Assembly: GCA_900554725.1 (NCBI GenBank)
Contig: USII01000022.1
Coordinates: 1 to 10,231, forward strand
Source of the DNA: an uncultured Eubacteriales bacterium
Lineage (GTDB): Bacteria; Bacillota; Clostridia; Christensenellales; Christensenellaceae
Reading direction: 5' to 3'
Length of the DNA stretch: 10,231 bases
Shown here: in pieces, positions 1-6,737 of the stretch
How the letters are laid out: each line of letters begins with the position of its first letter
How positions within the stretch are numbered: position 1 is the first letter of the stretch
Notes under the pieces: model-generated
The model's database searches: none
Seen by the model: the letters and a program-made list of their open reading frames with translations, nothing else
What the model was told of the DNA's origin: nothing
Translations under genes and position numbers: made by a program

Positions 1-3
1 CTG

Positions 4-37
4 GTCTCGTGGGCTCGGAGATGTGTATAAGAGACAG
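4..37 (+). other. Nextera/Tn5 sequencing adapter left at contig end (artefact)
   Basis: The bases match the Illumina Nextera read-2 transposase adapter as I know it: a GTCTCGTGGGCTCGG stem (4-18) followed directly by the 19-bp Tn5 mosaic end AGATGTGTATAAGAGACAG (19-37). The three bases before it (1-3) fall where sample-index sequence would sit in a library molecule. This is library-construction sequence that survived trimming, not a native transposon end: no transposase or transposon body follows, and coding sequence of the neighbouring operon begins immediately after. Genomic sequence should be read as starting at base 38. Confidence 0.97.
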
Positions 38-85
38 ATTCGCCGTGCAGCAGAATACCTGAAAAACACCGGGAGGTCGCTATGA
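38..85 (+). CDS. 3' end of an upstream gene, probably hisZ (partial)
   Basis: An open frame from the first genomic base encodes IRRAAEYLKNTGRSL and stops at TGA 83-85, sharing an ATGA overlap with hisG. The overlap shows that a gene lies immediately upstream in the same operon. The best candidate is hisZ, the histidyl-tRNA-synthetase-like regulatory subunit of ATP phosphoribosyltransferase. The HisG here is the short form, which needs HisZ for activity, and hisZ usually lies directly before hisG in Firmicutes. The fifteen residues visible (a short, probably helical tail) are too few to identify the family, so the name rests on context. The 5' part is missing because the contig ends here. Confidence 0.45.
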   Translation: MRRAAEYLKNTGRSL

Positions 86-708
86 TAAAACTGGCACTCA
101 CAAAAGGAAGAATAGAAAAAAAGGCGCTGGATCTGCTGGAACAGTGCGGATACGATATCTCCCCTGTACGGGAAAAAGGGCGCAAGCTGGTATTTTCCTG
201 CGGCTCCTTGGAAATCATTCTGGCGAAGGCGCCGGATGTCATCACCTATGTGCAGAGCGGCGTTTGCGATGCAGGCATTGTGGGCAGGGATACGATTATG
301 GAGCAGGGTGGCAGCTTTTACGAGCTTCTGGACCTGGGCTTTGGAAAATGCCGTTTCGCCCTTGCAGGCATTGCCGGCACGGATTTTTACGGCGGTTACA
401 GCCACAAGACCGTGGCCACAAAATACCCCAATATTGCCCGACGCTTTCTGGATAGCAAAAATGCGGAGTGTGAAATTGTAAAGATAGAGGGCTCTGTAGA
501 GCTGGCCCCCATCCTGGGGCTGGCCGACGCCATTATCGATATCGTGGAGACGGGCGATACGCTGCGGGAGAACGGCCTGTGCGTTTTTGAGGATGTGGCG
601 GATATCTCCTCCCGCCTCATTGTAAACAGCGCCGCCATGAAATTGAAAAACGGCGAAGTAAGCGCCTTTACGAAGAGGCTTTCTTTGGCTCTGACTCCTG
701 GAAAATAG
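82..708 (+). CDS. hisG: ATP phosphoribosyltransferase catalytic subunit, short form (HisG)
   Basis: HisG catalyses the first committed step of histidine synthesis, joining ATP and PRPP to give N1-(5-phosphoribosyl)-ATP. It is cytosolic. The protein has 208 residues and opens with MIKLALTKGRI, typical of the family. The HisG signature runs over about residues 136-161 (EGSVELAP, then DIVETGDTL), which holds the PRPP-binding segment. The length matches the short form, which lacks the C-terminal ACT-like regulatory domain of the long form (about 290-300 residues). Short HisG works as a hetero-octamer with HisZ, which supplies histidine feedback control. The ATG at 82 overlaps the preceding stop and has GGGAGG at 71-76, five bases upstream, so translation is probably coupled to the upstream gene. 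A 105-nt gap separates it from hisD. Confidence 0.97.
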   Translation: MIKLALTKGRIEKKALDLLEQCGYDISPVREKGRKLVFSCGSLEIILAKAPDVITYVQSGVCDAGIVGRDTIMEQGGSFYELLDLGFGKCRFALAGIAGTDFYGGYSHKTVATKYPNIARRFLDSKNAECEIVKIEGSVELAPILGLADAIIDIVETGDTLRENGLCVFEDVADISSRLIVNSAAMKLKNGEVSAFTKRLSLALTPGK

Positions 709-758
709 GTCTGGAGCACAAAAAATTTTGCCTCGAGCGCGGCAGGGCGCAAAAAATA

Positions 759-767
759 TGGTATGAT
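759..767 (+). promoter_or_regulatory. Candidate internal extended -10 promoter in front of hisD
   Basis: The hisG-hisD gap (709-813) contains TGGTATGAT at 759-767. This fits an extended -10 element (TG-n-TATGAT, one mismatch from TATAAT) in an A-rich setting. No good -35 hexamer lies 16-18 bases upstream, which is acceptable for extended -10 promoters. Initiation about 7 bases downstream would give a leader of roughly 40 nt before the hisD ATG. It would allow hisD-hisE to be transcribed independently of hisZ-hisG. This is motif evidence only. Confidence 0.4.
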
Positions 768-813
768 AAAAAGGAATATTCTCTAAGATAGAAGACTGGC
801 AGGAGGTTTTAGA

Positions 814-2097
814 ATGCTTAAGCTTTACGATGCATCCAAAGGAGAAGAGCAGCAGCTTTTGGGCGCGCTCAAGGCGCGCGCGGGAAGCAGCACGCCGGAT
901 ATTTCCAGGAAGGTGCGCACAGTGATACAGAGCGTACGCCAGGAAGGGGATGCTGCGCTTCTGCGCTTTTGCCGGCAGTTCGATGGCTTTGAGCCGGCTT
1001 CTCTTTGCCTATCCCAGCAGGAGATTTCCGCCTGCAAAGAGCGGGTGGACCCCAAACTGCGAAAAACTATGGAAAAGGCGGCGGAGAATATCCGTGCGTA
1101 CCACGAAAAGCAGCTATGCTCCGGCTACGAGATATCAAAAGGCGGCAAAACGCTGGGGCGCATTGTGCGCCCGCTCAGGCGCGTAGGGGTCTATGTTCCA
1201 GGGGGGACAGCCGCTTATCCCTCCACCGTTTTGATGAACTGCATTCCCGCTGCAGTGGCTGGAGTGGAGGAGATCATCCTCGTCACTCCGCCCAAGGCAG
1301 AAGGGGTGCCCCCTGCCATCGTCGCCGCTGCGGAAATCGCCGGAGTGCAGCGCATTTTCACTATCGGCGGCGCCCAGGCGGTTGCCGCCCTGGCGTATGG
1401 GACACAATCTATCCCGGCAGTGGATAAGATCGTGGGCCCGGGCAATGTGTTTGTCGCAGAGGCCAAGCGGCAGGTATACGGCGTTGTGGATATCGATATG
1501 ATCGCCGGCCCAAGCGAAGTGTTGGTGCTTGCAGATGAGAGCGCTTCTGCCCGCTATGCAGCCGCAGACCTGCTTTCCCAGCTGGAGCACGATGCTCTGG
1601 CAAGCGCTGTACTCATCACCACCAGCCGCCAGCTGGCCGAAGAAACCGGGCGGCAGATAGAAGCGCAGCTTCCTTCCCTTTCCCGCCGGGAAATTATTTT
1701 GCAATCCCTCAGAGCCTATTCGGGCGCCATATTGGTCTCGGATATGGCCCAGGGGTTTGACATCGCAAATAAAATCGCCCCCGAACACCTGGAAATCCTC
1801 ACGCAGGACCCCTATGGAGATCTTCCAAAGGTGCGGAACGCGGGCAGCATCTTTTTGGGGGCATATGCCCCAGAGCCGCTGGGCGACTATTTTGCCGGCA
1901 CCAACCATGTGCTTCCCACCAATGGAACCGCTCGCTTTTCTTCGCCCCTTTCAGTGGATGCATTTTTAAAGAAGATGAGCTATTTAAGCTACGATAGAAA
2001 TGCCCTGCTGGAAGATGGAGAGGATATCATCCGCTTTGCCCAGGAAGAGGGGCTGACTGCGCACGCCAATTCTGTGCGGCTGCGCATGGAGGAATAA
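814..2097 (+). CDS. hisD: Histidinol dehydrogenase (HisD)
   Basis: HisD carries out the last two steps of the pathway, oxidising L-histidinol through histidinal to L-histidine with two NAD+ and a bound zinc ion. The 427-residue length matches the family. The signature IDMIAGPSE lies at about residues 229-237. Zinc ligands expected from the E. coli enzyme are present: Gln256 and His259 in SQLEHD, Asp358 in LGDYFAG and His417 in TAHANS. The catalytic Glu-His pair is Glu324-His325 in APEHLE. The ATG at 814 has a strong AGGAGG at 801-806, seven bases upstream. hisC follows after 29 nt. All key residues are intact, so the enzyme should be active. Confidence 0.98.
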   Translation: MLKLYDASKGEEQQLLGALKARAGSSTPDISRKVRTVIQSVRQEGDAALLRFCRQFDGFEPASLCLSQQEISACKERVDPKLRKTMEKAAENIRAYHEKQLCSGYEISKGGKTLGRIVRPLRRVGVYVPGGTAAYPSTVLMNCIPAAVAGVEEIILVTPPKAEGVPPAIVAAAEIAGVQRIFTIGGAQAVAALAYGTQSIPAVDKIVGPGNVFVAEAKRQVYGVVDIDMIAGPSEVLVLADESASARYAAADLLSQLEHDALASAVLITTSRQLAEETGRQIEAQLPSLSRREIILQSLRAYSGAILVSDMAQGFDIANKIAPEHLEILTQDPYGDLPKVRNAGSIFLGAYAPEPLGDYFAGTNHVLPTNGTARFSSPLSVDAFLKKMSYLSYDRNALLEDGEDIIRFAQEEGLTAHANSVRLRMEE

Positions 2098-2126
2098 AAA
2101 ACGCACTCTGGATCAGGAGGCCCAAT

Positions 2127-3164
2127 ATGAATTTACTTCCAGAAAAATTGCGCAACAAAACCGCATATAAGCCAAACGAAGGGCAATATGCCATCCGCCT
2201 GGATGCCAATGAAGCGCCCGAGGATCTGCCGCGGGAGCTGAAGCAGGCCTTTTTGCAGGAACTGCAGGATACTCCGCTCAACCGCTATCCGGATCCTTCT
2301 GCAAAGGCGCTGCGCGCGGCTTTTGCGGCGCGCTATCATGTAGATATGGATTCGATTGTTGCCGGCAATGGCTCCGATGAACTCATTAACCTGCTGCTCT
2401 GCTCCTTCCTTTCCAAAGGGGATAAGCTGCTTTTGCTCCAGCCGGATTTTTCCATGTACCGCTTTTATGCCGAACTGGCCGAACTCACTTTGGTAGCCCA
2501 TAGAAAACAGCGCCCCTTCTCGGCCCAGGCACTTGCAGAGGCCTTAACGCAAAGCGGGGCCAGAGCTGTGATTTTTTCCAATCCCTGCAACCCTACTGGA
2601 GAGGGCCTTTCCCGGGCGGGCCTGCTCGAGCTGGTGCGCCAGCGCCCGGATGTCCTTTTTATCGTGGATGAGGCGTATATGGATTTTTGGGATCAGAGCC
2701 TGCTGGCTGACGCTCCCTCTCTTCCAAACCTCATCGTGCTGCGCACGCTTTCCAAGGCCTGGGGAGCGGCGGGCGTGCGCCTGGGCTTCGCTGCCTGCTG
2801 CCCACAGCTGCTTGGGGCGCTCAACACAGCGCGCAGCCCATATAATTTAAGCTCTCTCTCCCAGCTTTTGGGTCGCCTTCTGCTGGAGCAGCAGCCCTGC
2901 CTGGGGGCATTTCTTGGGGGGCAGGCGCAAAAGCTGGAAAAACAGCTGCGCTGCATTCTGCCTGGCGCGGATGTCTTTTCCACCTGCACCAACTTTGTGT
3001 ATCTGGAAACGGCAGACGCCCAGGAGATTTTCGAATTCTTAAAGGAGCAGGGCATTATCGTGCGCCTTTTTGGCACAGGTGCGCTGCGCATCACCGCTTC
3101 TCTTGACCAGGAGCTGAAAGCGCTGTATGCGGCGCTGCAAAACTATATGGAGGCAAAAAAATGA
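2127..3164 (+). CDS. hisC: Histidinol-phosphate aminotransferase (HisC)
   Basis: HisC is a PLP-dependent fold-type I (class I/II) aminotransferase. It moves an amino group from glutamate to imidazole-acetol phosphate, giving L-histidinol phosphate. It has 345 residues, slightly short for the family (about 350-360). Expected active-site residues are visible: Asn155 in NPCNPTG, Asp181 and Tyr184 in VDEAYMD, the Schiff-base Lys210 in LSKAWG, and Arg321 in ALRITAS, which binds the substrate. The ATG at 2127 has AGGAGG at 2115-2120, six bases upstream. Its stop overlaps the hisB start (ATGA, 3161-3164). Position inside the his operon separates it from the related aspartate and aromatic aminotransferases, although some HisC enzymes also accept aromatic substrates. 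Confidence 0.97.
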   Translation: MNLLPEKLRNKTAYKPNEGQYAIRLDANEAPEDLPRELKQAFLQELQDTPLNRYPDPSAKALRAAFAARYHVDMDSIVAGNGSDELINLLLCSFLSKGDKLLLLQPDFSMYRFYAELAELTLVAHRKQRPFSAQALAEALTQSGARAVIFSNPCNPTGEGLSRAGLLELVRQRPDVLFIVDEAYMDFWDQSLLADAPSLPNLIVLRTLSKAWGAAGVRLGFAACCPQLLGALNTARSPYNLSSLSQLLGRLLLEQQPCLGAFLGGQAQKLEKQLRCILPGADVFSTCTNFVYLETADAQEIFEFLKEQGIIVRLFGTGALRITASLDQELKALYAALQNYMEAKK

Positions 3165-3742
3165 GAAACGCATCCTTTTCGAGGAAAACCAAGGAGACGG
3201 ATATTGCCCTCTCTTTGGAGCTTTTAGAGCCGGGCAGACCGGGGGTATTTTCCGGCAGCAGCGGCATCGGCTTTTTTGACCATATGCTCACTGCCCTTTG
3301 CGTGCATGGAAATATCAACATGCATTTGAGCCTTTCGGGCGACTATGAAGTGGACTGCCACCACAGCATTGAGGATCTGGGGATTGTCTTTGGGACGGCC
3401 TTTCGCCAGGCGCTGGGGGAAGCGCCCGTGGCGCGCTATGGGCAATCCTATGTGCCCATGGATGAATGCCTTTGCCGCTCTGTTCTGGATATTTCCGGAA
3501 GGCCCTATCTGGTATTCCATGCGGATTTTGAGAACCAGAGCATCGGCGCGCTGGATGTATGCATGGTGGAGGAATTCTTCTATGCCTTCACTTATACTTC
3601 CCGCACTACGCTGCATCTGGAAGTGCTTTACGGGAAAAACGATCATCATAAAGTAGAGGGACTGTTCAAGGCCTTTGCCCGCAGCCTTTCCCAGGCCATG
3701 CAGCCGGCCAGCTCTCTGCTTTCCACAAAGGGTGTCCTATGA
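3161..3742 (+). CDS. hisB: Imidazoleglycerol-phosphate dehydratase (HisB, monofunctional)
   Basis: HisB removes water from D-erythro-imidazole-glycerol phosphate to form imidazole-acetol phosphate, using a manganese cluster in a 24-subunit assembly in characterised homologues. The 193 residues correspond to the dehydratase domain alone. Metal-binding motifs are intact: FFDHML at 38-43, DCHHSIED at 65-72 and DHHKVE at 161-166. The N-terminal HAD-type histidinol-phosphate phosphatase domain found in the bifunctional enterobacterial HisB is absent. The ATG at 3161 overlaps the hisC stop by 4 nt and has GGAGG at 3149-3153 within the end of hisC. The stop in turn overlaps hisH by 4 nt, so hisC-hisB-hisH are probably translationally coupled. 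Confidence 0.97.
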   Translation: MRNASFSRKTKETDIALSLELLEPGRPGVFSGSSGIGFFDHMLTALCVHGNINMHLSLSGDYEVDCHHSIEDLGIVFGTAFRQALGEAPVARYGQSYVPMDECLCRSVLDISGRPYLVFHADFENQSIGALDVCMVEEFFYAFTYTSRTTLHLEVLYGKNDHHKVEGLFKAFARSLSQAMQPASSLLSTKGVL

Positions 3743-4359
3743 TTTGCATCATCGATTACGGCATGGGAAACCTGCACAGCGTGCAAAACGCTCTGGAACA
3801 TCTGGGCCTTTCTTCAAAAATCTCCAGCAGCCCCGAGGATTTACAGGCTGCGGATCGCCTGATTCTGCCTGGCGTTGGCGCTTTTCCAGATGCCATGGCT
3901 GCCCTTGGGCGCACTGGCCTGGATGAGGAGATCCTCCGTCAGTGCAGGGCGAAAAAACCGCTGCTTGGCATTTGCCTTGGCATGCAGCTTTTGTTTGAAT
4001 ACAGCATGGAATTTACCAGGACAGCCGGGCTTTCGCTTATCTGCGGGAGCGTCATCCCCATCGATGCTAAGGCGCAAGGCCTTAAAGTTCCCCATATTGG
4101 CTGGAACAGCCTTTGCCTGAAGGGCGAAAGCCCTGTGCTGGAAGGAGTTCACACGGGGGATTTTGTCTACTTCGTCCATTCCTTCCGGGCCGATACGCCG
4201 GCGGAAAACATCCTTGCCAGCACGCACTATGCCGGGGAGATTCCCGCGCTGGTAAAGAGCCCGAATCTTCCTGTTTATGGCGCTCAGTTTCACCCCGAGA
4301 AGAGCCACAAAACGGGACTTAAAATTCTCGAGAATTTTTGCAAAGGAGAGGGGCTATGA
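3739..4359 (+). CDS. hisH: Imidazole glycerol phosphate synthase, glutaminase subunit (HisH)
   Basis: HisH is the class I glutamine amidotransferase half of the HisH-HisF complex. It hydrolyses glutamine, and the ammonia passes through a tunnel to HisF. It has 206 residues. The start MICIIDYGMGNLHSV is characteristic. The catalytic triad is visible: Cys79 in GICLGMQ, and His185 with Glu187 in FHPEKS. The ATG at 3739 overlaps the hisB stop by 4 nt (ATGA) and has only a weak upstream purine stretch (AAAGGG, about 3727-3732), which suggests dependence on translation of hisB. Its own stop overlaps the hisA start by 4 nt. Its partner hisF is not adjacent but lies beyond hisA, a common arrangement. 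Confidence 0.97.
   Translation: MICIIDYGMGNLHSVQNALEHLGLSSKISSSPEDLQAADRLILPGVGAFPDAMAALGRTGLDEEILRQCRAKKPLLGICLGMQLLFEYSMEFTRTAGLSLICGSVIPIDAKAQGLKVPHIGWNSLCLKGESPVLEGVHTGDFVYFVHSFRADTPAENILASTHYAGEIPALVKSPNLPVYGAQFHPEKSHKTGLKILENFCKGEGL
4342..4348 (+). promoter_or_regulatory. hisA ribosome binding site (decides the start)
   Basis: AAAGGAG at 4342-4348 lies seven bases before ATG 4356. An in-frame TTG at 4338 would add six residues but overlaps this site and lacks its own. The family's conserved N-terminus (ILFPAIDL) begins right after the ATG, so 4356 is preferred. Confidence 0.8.
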
Positions 4360-5087
4360 TTCTTTTTCCCGCAATCGACCTGCTGGGCGGCAGCTGCGTC
4401 CGCCTGGTCAAGGGGGAATACGGCACCGCGCACCAGGTGGCGGAGAGCCCGCTGGAAGCGGCCCTTGGCTTTTACCGCGCCGGGGCAAAGGCTCTGCATA
4501 TGGTAGACCTCGATGGTGCCAAAGGCGGAGTGGGCAGCGCTCAAAACCGCTCTGCTGTGGCAGAGATCTGCGGCACACTTCCCATCCCCGTTGAGCTGGG
4601 CGGTGGCATTCGTACGCTTTCCCATATTGAAAAGGCGCTGGCTCTTGGAGTGGCCCGAGTTATCCTAGGCTCGGCCGCAACAGACCTTTCCTTTCTGGCG
4701 CAGGCTTTGAGCGAGTTTGGGAAAAAAATCGCCGTGGGGCTGGATGTGCGGGAAGGCTATATCGCCACTTCCGGCTGGACGGAGACCTCTTCCCTGCCCT
4801 ATCTAGAATTTGCCCAGCAGGCGCAAAGCCTGGGGTGCAAAACCATGATCGCCACAGATATCAGCCGCGACGGTACGCTGTGCGGCCCGGGCATCCAAAT
4901 GCTGCGGGCGCTTCAAAAAGCAGTGCCCGGCGTTATGCTCATTGCCAGCGGAGGAATTCGGGATTTAACGGATATTCTGGCGCTGAAAGACCTTGGCATT
5001 TACGGAGCTATTTGCGGGAAGTCCCTATATGCGGGAACGCTCGATTTGCAGGAGGCTCTGGAGGCTGCCGGGCAGCAGAATGCCTAG
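4356..5087 (+). CDS. hisA: ProFAR isomerase (HisA)
   Basis: HisA is 1-(5-phosphoribosyl)-5-[(5-phosphoribosylamino)methylideneamino]imidazole-4-carboxamide isomerase. It carries out the Amadori rearrangement of ProFAR to PRFAR, the substrate of HisF. It is a single (beta/alpha)8 barrel of 243 residues, normal for the family. Catalytic aspartates expected from characterised homologues are present: Asp8 in PAIDLLGG at the end of strand 1 and Asp130 in GLDVREG at strand 5. Phosphate-binding glycine loops appear as ELGGGIRT in the first half and ASGGIRDL in the second half, reflecting the internal duplication shared with HisF. The start overlaps the hisH stop by 4 nt. A 48-nt gap follows before hisF. 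Confidence 0.97.
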   Translation: MILFPAIDLLGGSCVRLVKGEYGTAHQVAESPLEAALGFYRAGAKALHMVDLDGAKGGVGSAQNRSAVAEICGTLPIPVELGGGIRTLSHIEKALALGVARVILGSAATDLSFLAQALSEFGKKIAVGLDVREGYIATSGWTETSSLPYLEFAQQAQSLGCKTMIATDISRDGTLCGPGIQMLRALQKAVPGVMLIASGGIRDLTDILALKDLGIYGAICGKSLYAGTLDLQEALEAAGQQNA

Positions 5088-5135
5088 CAGCGCCGGCGCA
5101 CCTTTCTGCCAGTTCTAATCACGGAGGAAATCAAT

Positions 5136-5888
5136 ATGCTTGCCAAACGCATCATTCCCTGCCTGGATGTGAAAGATGGGCGGGTTGTCAAGGGCGTAAA
5201 CTTTCTCTCCCTGCGCGATGCCGGGGATATTGTGGAAAACGCCAAATACTATAACGAAGTCGGCGCAGATGAAGTGACATTCCTGGATATCACGGCGACG
5301 CATGAAGGCCGAAGCACTTTTGCCCGCCTGGTGGAAAAGGCGGCCAAAGAACTTTTTGTCCCTCTGACGGTGGGCGGCGGAATCCGCACAGTAGAAGATT
5401 TTCGAACGCTTCTGCTGGCCGGAGCGGATAAAATTTCCGTCAATTCCGCTGCGCTTCGCGACAAGAGCCTGCTCTCAAAGGCCGCCGAGAAATTCGGCTC
5501 TCAATGCGTTGTTTGCGCTATCGATGCCAAGCGGGTTCAGGGCGGCTATCATGTCTATATCAACGGCGGGCGCATCGATACCGGCATAGACGCCATCGCC
5601 TGGGCAAAAGAGGCGGCGCTTCTTGGCGCAGGGGAGCTGCTGGTCACTTCCATGGATGCGGATGGCACAAAAGCCGGGTTTGATAATGCTTTGATTTCCC
5701 AAATTGCCCAGGCTGTGGATATTCCCGTCATCGCATCGGGCGGTGGCGGATCTCCGGAGCACTTTTACGATACCTTTCAGGCAGGCGCTGATGCCGCGCT
5801 TGCCGCAACATTGTTCCATTTCCGCGAACTTCCCATCCCGGAGCTGAAACGCTATCTCAAGGAGCGGGGCGTTGCCATTCGGCTTTAG
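5136..5888 (+). CDS. hisF: Imidazole glycerol phosphate synthase, cyclase subunit (HisF)
   Basis: HisF uses ammonia from HisH to convert PRFAR into imidazole-glycerol phosphate and AICAR; the AICAR returns to purine synthesis. It is a (beta/alpha)8 barrel of 250 residues. The N-terminus [20 protein letters not shown] is typical. The two catalytic aspartates are at the expected positions: Asp11 in PCLDV and Asp130 in AIDAKR. Phosphate-binding loops VGGGIRT and ASGGGGSP are intact. The ATG at 5136 has GGAGG at 5123-5127. It is homologous to the preceding hisA but clearly distinct, with the HisF-type start and Asp130 context. hisI follows after 40 nt. Confidence 0.98.
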   Translation: MLAKRIIPCLDVKDGRVVKGVNFLSLRDAGDIVENAKYYNEVGADEVTFLDITATHEGRSTFARLVEKAAKELFVPLTVGGGIRTVEDFRTLLLAGADKISVNSAALRDKSLLSKAAEKFGSQCVVCAIDAKRVQGGYHVYINGGRIDTGIDAIAWAKEAALLGAGELLVTSMDADGTKAGFDNALISQIAQAVDIPVIASGGGGSPEHFYDTFQAGADAALAATLFHFRELPIPELKRYLKERGVAIRL

Positions 5889-5915
5889 CCCATTCCAGAA
5901 ATTTTTCCATTTTGC

Positions 5916-5923
5916 AAGGGGGG
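5916..5923 (+). promoter_or_regulatory. hisI ribosome binding site (decides the start)
   Basis: AAGGGGGG at 5916-5923 stands five bases before ATG 5929. The same frame is open back to a TTG at 5872, inside hisF, but the extra residues ([12 protein letters not shown]...) resemble nothing in HisI and the TTG has no ribosome site. The ATG is the better start. Confidence 0.75.
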
Positions 5924-5928
5924 ATATC

Positions 5929-6246
5929 ATGAATCTCGATGAATTTTTTCAAAAGGCGGATTTGATTCCCGCCATTGTGCAGGATGTGCAGACAAAGGAA
6001 GTTCTGATGCTGGCGTATATGAACCGGGAATCCCTCGGCCTGACGCTCAAAACGAAGAAGGCAACTTTCTATAGCCGCAGCCGCCAGCGCATATGGGTAA
6101 AAGGGGAAACTTCCGGGCACTTCCAGTTTGTGCAGGAAATCCGCTACGATTGCGACTGCGATACGCTGCTGCTGCTCGTCAGGCCCGCGGGGCCGGCCTG
6201 CCATACCGGAAACCGCACATGCTTTTACCGCACTCTCTCATTTTAG
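5929..6246 (+). CDS. hisI: Phosphoribosyl-AMP cyclohydrolase (HisI)
   Basis: HisI opens the adenine ring of phosphoribosyl-AMP to give ProFAR, the third step of the pathway. It is a zinc-dependent dimer in known members. The protein has 105 residues, as expected for the stand-alone enzyme. Visible motifs are [16 protein letters not shown] at 49-64, DCDCD at 74-78 (Asp74, Asp76 and Asp78 are the expected magnesium ligands) and [10 protein letters not shown] at 90-99. Cys75, Cys91 and Cys98 match the expected zinc ligands. Unlike enterobacterial HisIE it is not fused to HisE; the two are separate genes 10 nt apart, with the hisE ribosome site overlapping the hisI stop codon. All catalytic residues are intact. 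Confidence 0.97.
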   Translation: MNLDEFFQKADLIPAIVQDVQTKEVLMLAYMNRESLGLTLKTKKATFYSRSRQRIWVKGETSGHFQFVQEIRYDCDCDTLLLLVRPAGPACHTGNRTCFYRTLSF

Positions 6247-6256
6247 GAGGATTATC

Positions 6257-6580
6257 ATGCAGGAATTAAATGCCCTATACGATATCGTCAAGGAAAGAAA
6301 AAACAGCCCTATGGAGGGTTCTTATACCTGTTATCTCTTTGAGCAGGGGCTGGATAAGATTTTAAAGAAGGTGGCCGAGGAATCCGGCGAGGTGATCATC
6401 GCTGCCAAGAACAAGGATGCCGAGCCGCTTTGCGGGGAGATTTGCGATTTGCTCTATCACCTGATTGTGCTGCTCGTTCAAGCGGAGCTTCCGCTGGAGC
6501 AAGTTTGCCAGGAGCTTGCGCTGCGAGCCCAAAAGATTGGCAACCTGAAAAAAATGAAGAAGGTGGATCACAACACTTAA
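6257..6580 (+). CDS. hisE: Phosphoribosyl-ATP pyrophosphatase (HisE)
   Basis: HisE cleaves pyrophosphate from phosphoribosyl-ATP to give phosphoribosyl-AMP, the second step of the pathway. It is a small all-alpha protein of the MazG-like NTP pyrophosphatase superfamily. The 107 residues fit the stand-alone form. The acidic metal-binding residues are visible: Glu41, Glu42 and Glu45 in EESGEV, and Glu61 and Asp64 in EICDLLYH. The ATG at 6257 is preceded by TAGGAGG (6244-6250), whose TAG is the hisI stop, so the two genes are tightly linked in translation. The same frame is open further upstream inside hisI, but that extension has no family resemblance. It is the last gene of the operon and a strong terminator begins 12 nt after its stop. 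Confidence 0.96.
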   Translation: MQELNALYDIVKERKNSPMEGSYTCYLFEQGLDKILKKVAEESGEVIIAAKNKDAEPLCGEICDLLYHLIVLLVQAELPLEQVCQELALRAQKIGNLKKMKKVDHNT

Positions 6581-6592
6581 TCCATGGCGTGC

Positions 6593-6630
6593 AAAAAAGG
6601 CAGGGCTTTGCGCCCTGCCTTTTTTCTTTT
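6593..6630. terminator. Bidirectional intrinsic terminator between convergent operons
   Basis: A perfect inverted repeat pairs 6593-6606 (AAAAAAGGCAGGGC) with 6612-6625, giving a 14-bp stem with a five-base loop TTTGC. The GC core is eight pairs (GGCAGGGC/GCCCTGCC). On the plus strand the stem runs into a T-rich tract (6620-6630), ending the his transcript just after hisE. On the minus strand the six A's at 6593-6598 become a T-tract, so the same hairpin can stop the transcript arriving from glnS-gltX. No other good terminator is visible in the 157-nt gap (6581-6737). Confidence 0.9.
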
Positions 6631-6737
6631 GTTCTGTCGCTTTGTGCCTCTAGGAAAAAAACACCAGTATTTCCTGCGTACCGCAGGCCCATCGCCTTGC
6701 CGGCTTCCCTTGTGGTTTGAGGCCTTCTGCCCCCGCA

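Noticed and set aside
19..37. A 19-bp Tn5 mosaic end that could be taken for a native transposon terminus
   Set aside because: It is preceded by the rest of the Nextera adapter at the contig edge and there is no transposase, so it is a library artefact.
726..754. Imperfect inverted repeat (TTTTGC ... GCAAAA) in the hisG-hisD gap, a possible terminator or attenuator
   Set aside because: The stem is interrupted, and on the plus strand it is followed by A's rather than T's. There is no leader peptide with histidine codons and no T-box-like element nearby.
1135..1908. Minus-strand open frame of 257 codons inside hisD
   Set aside because: It is antisense to a fully intact hisD, has no recognisable motif, and is explained by codon bias of the sense gene.
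5090..5099. Perfect palindrome GCGCCGGCGC just after hisA
   Set aside because: It is too short and has no T-tract, so it is not a terminator; a single GC-rich palindrome in a 48-nt spacer has no supported function.
4356..5888. hisA and hisF as a recent tandem duplication
   Set aside because: The two are ancient paralogues found together in most his operons and their sequences have diverged to clear HisA and HisF types.
6673..6687. Six-bp perfect hairpin CCTGCG-TAC-CGCAGG in the convergent gap, possible minus-strand terminator
   Set aside because: On the minus strand the T-tract lies about 11 nt beyond the stem, too far for a canonical terminator, and an alternative AGGAAA/TTTCCT pairing (6652-6675) competes with it.
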